The position numbers and the translations under genes were made by a program. Shown here in pieces: positions 21,683 to 22,357 of a DNA stretch of 22,357 nt. This DNA is from a virus. The stretch is taken from the IMG/VR virus record IMGVR_UViG_3300017963_003108, positions 1-22,357 of that record. One strand, 5' to 3'. How positions within the stretch are numbered: the first letter of the stretch is position 1; the number at the start of each line of letters is the position of its first letter. The notes beneath the pieces are model-generated. The model ran no database searches, was not told where the DNA came from, and worked only from the letters and a program-made list of their open reading frames with translations.

Positions 21683-22357
21683 CTGTCGCGTCGTCACAAT
21701 TCCAGTACATCCTACAGCGCATGGCGGAGCACGGCGTCGGCGGGCAGAACCAGCTCGGGCTCATGCGCGGAGAGGTCAACAGCAACGACGATCCGGAGAA
21801 GCGCGCTCGCGTGCAGGTCCGCATCGTGCAGGTTCATGGTACAGGCGTGAATGAGGGAGAAGTGTCGGCGGACCTCCTCCCGTGGGCGGAGCCGTGCTTC
21901 CCCATGTCGGGCTTCGCAGATGGCGGAATGGTTCACGTTCCTCCAGTCGGCGCGACGGTCTGGTGCGCGTTCGAGAACGGCGACCCGCACCGTCCCGTCT
22001 ACCTCGGCGGGTGGTGGAAGACCGGCGAGCTTCCGTCAGAGGTGACGGACCCGGACAAGCAGCGCGTCGTCAAGACGCCCGCCGGGCACACGTTCCTGCT
22101 CGACGACGAGAACGACGGCATCATCCGCCTGTCACACTTCGACGGCGACCGCGAGATCATCCTCGACGGGAACGCGAAGACGACGACCGTCAAGAACAAG
22201 AGCGGGCAGACGATCGTGCTCGACGAGCCGACGAAGACCATCACGGTCACGAACGACTCGCAGACCGTGACGATCGATGGCACGTCGCAGACGATCACCA
22301 TCGACAATGGCGGCACGCAGACCGCGACGATGAACGCGCCGTCGCAGACGGTGGAGA
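21679..22357 (+). CDS. Baseplate central spike (gp5/gpV/VgrG-like), partial 3' end
   Basis: ATG 21679 overlaps the hub stop by four bases (ATGA). The frame stays open to the window end, giving 226 residues. Residues ~25-115 look like the OB-fold (LMRGEVNSNDDPEKRARVQVRIV, then GGMVHVPPVGATVWCAFENGDPHRPVYLGGWW). The neck follows: VVKTPAGHTFLLDDENDGIIRL (~130-150). From ~residue 155 on there is a repeating beta-helix with QT(V/I)..D periods (KSGQTIVLDEPTKTITV, SQTVTIDGTSQTITIDNGG). This architecture is the T4 gp5/P2 gpV/VgrG spike: a trimeric needle that is first through the envelope. No lysozyme domain lies between OB and helix in the visible part. The tip and 3' end lie outside the window. Confidence 0.8.
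   Translation, partial: MTVASSQFQYILQRMAEHGVGGQNQLGLMRGEVNSNDDPEKRARVQVRIVQVHGTGVNEGEVSADLLPWAEPCFPMSGFADGGMVHVPPVGATVWCAFENGDPHRPVYLGGWWKTGELPSEVTDPDKQRVVKTPAGHTFLLDDENDGIIRLSHFDGDREIILDGNAKTTTVKNKSGQTIVLDEPTKTITVTNDSQTVTIDGTSQTITIDNGGTQTATMNAPSQTVE

Overview
The window is a GC-rich stretch (roughly 60% by eye) of a contractile-tailed bacteriophage genome (myovirus morphotype, Caudoviricetes) whose tail module resembles that of T4. Every gene I accept lies on the + strand. Genes are packed with 1-4 base overlaps (GTGA, ATGA, TGATG, TAATG) or gaps of about 10-20 bases, as in a long late-gene transcript. I see no tRNA, integrase, attachment site, CRISPR array or host gene, so lytic versus temperate cannot be decided, and the host is not identifiable beyond probably being GC-rich. 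No stretch over 300 bases lacks a gene.

Left block (1-11273): receptor-binding and virion-surface genes. It opens with the 3' part of a tail-fibre gene whose reading frame appears to break at a CCC-TAG site (803-808) and continue one base later to 1361. Next is a 1501-residue protein with an N-terminal M14 metallocarboxypeptidase-like domain, a kelch-type propeller and lectin-like beta domains. Then come small beta-rich virion proteins, including three tandem paralogues (6874-9216), the broken remains of a fourth (to 9561), a 48-residue membrane peptide (9571-9717) and three more fibre or decoration proteins.

Right block (11283-22357): the tail-assembly core. In order it holds a gp15-like tail completion/sheath stabiliser, a fibronectin-III-like protein, the tail sheath, a free-standing GIY-YIG homing endonuclease, the tail tube, a gp26-like zinc-ribbon baseplate chaperone, a small overlapping ORF, a 602-residue tape measure, a tube-initiator/CIS_tube-like protein, a gp53/LysM-like wedge protein, a gp27/gpD-like hub and the start of a gp5/VgrG-like spike that runs off the window.

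How they fit together: hub, spike, initiator and wedge proteins should form the baseplate; the tape measure and chaperone set the length of the tube; the sheath surrounds the tube and the gp15-like protein caps it. The left block presumably supplies host recognition, with the M14 domain a candidate cell-surface-processing enzyme carried on the particle. Two RNA hairpins flank the tube gene. One could bury its ribosome binding site just after the homing endonuclease stop codon; the other separates the tube from the baseplate genes and could lower downstream expression.
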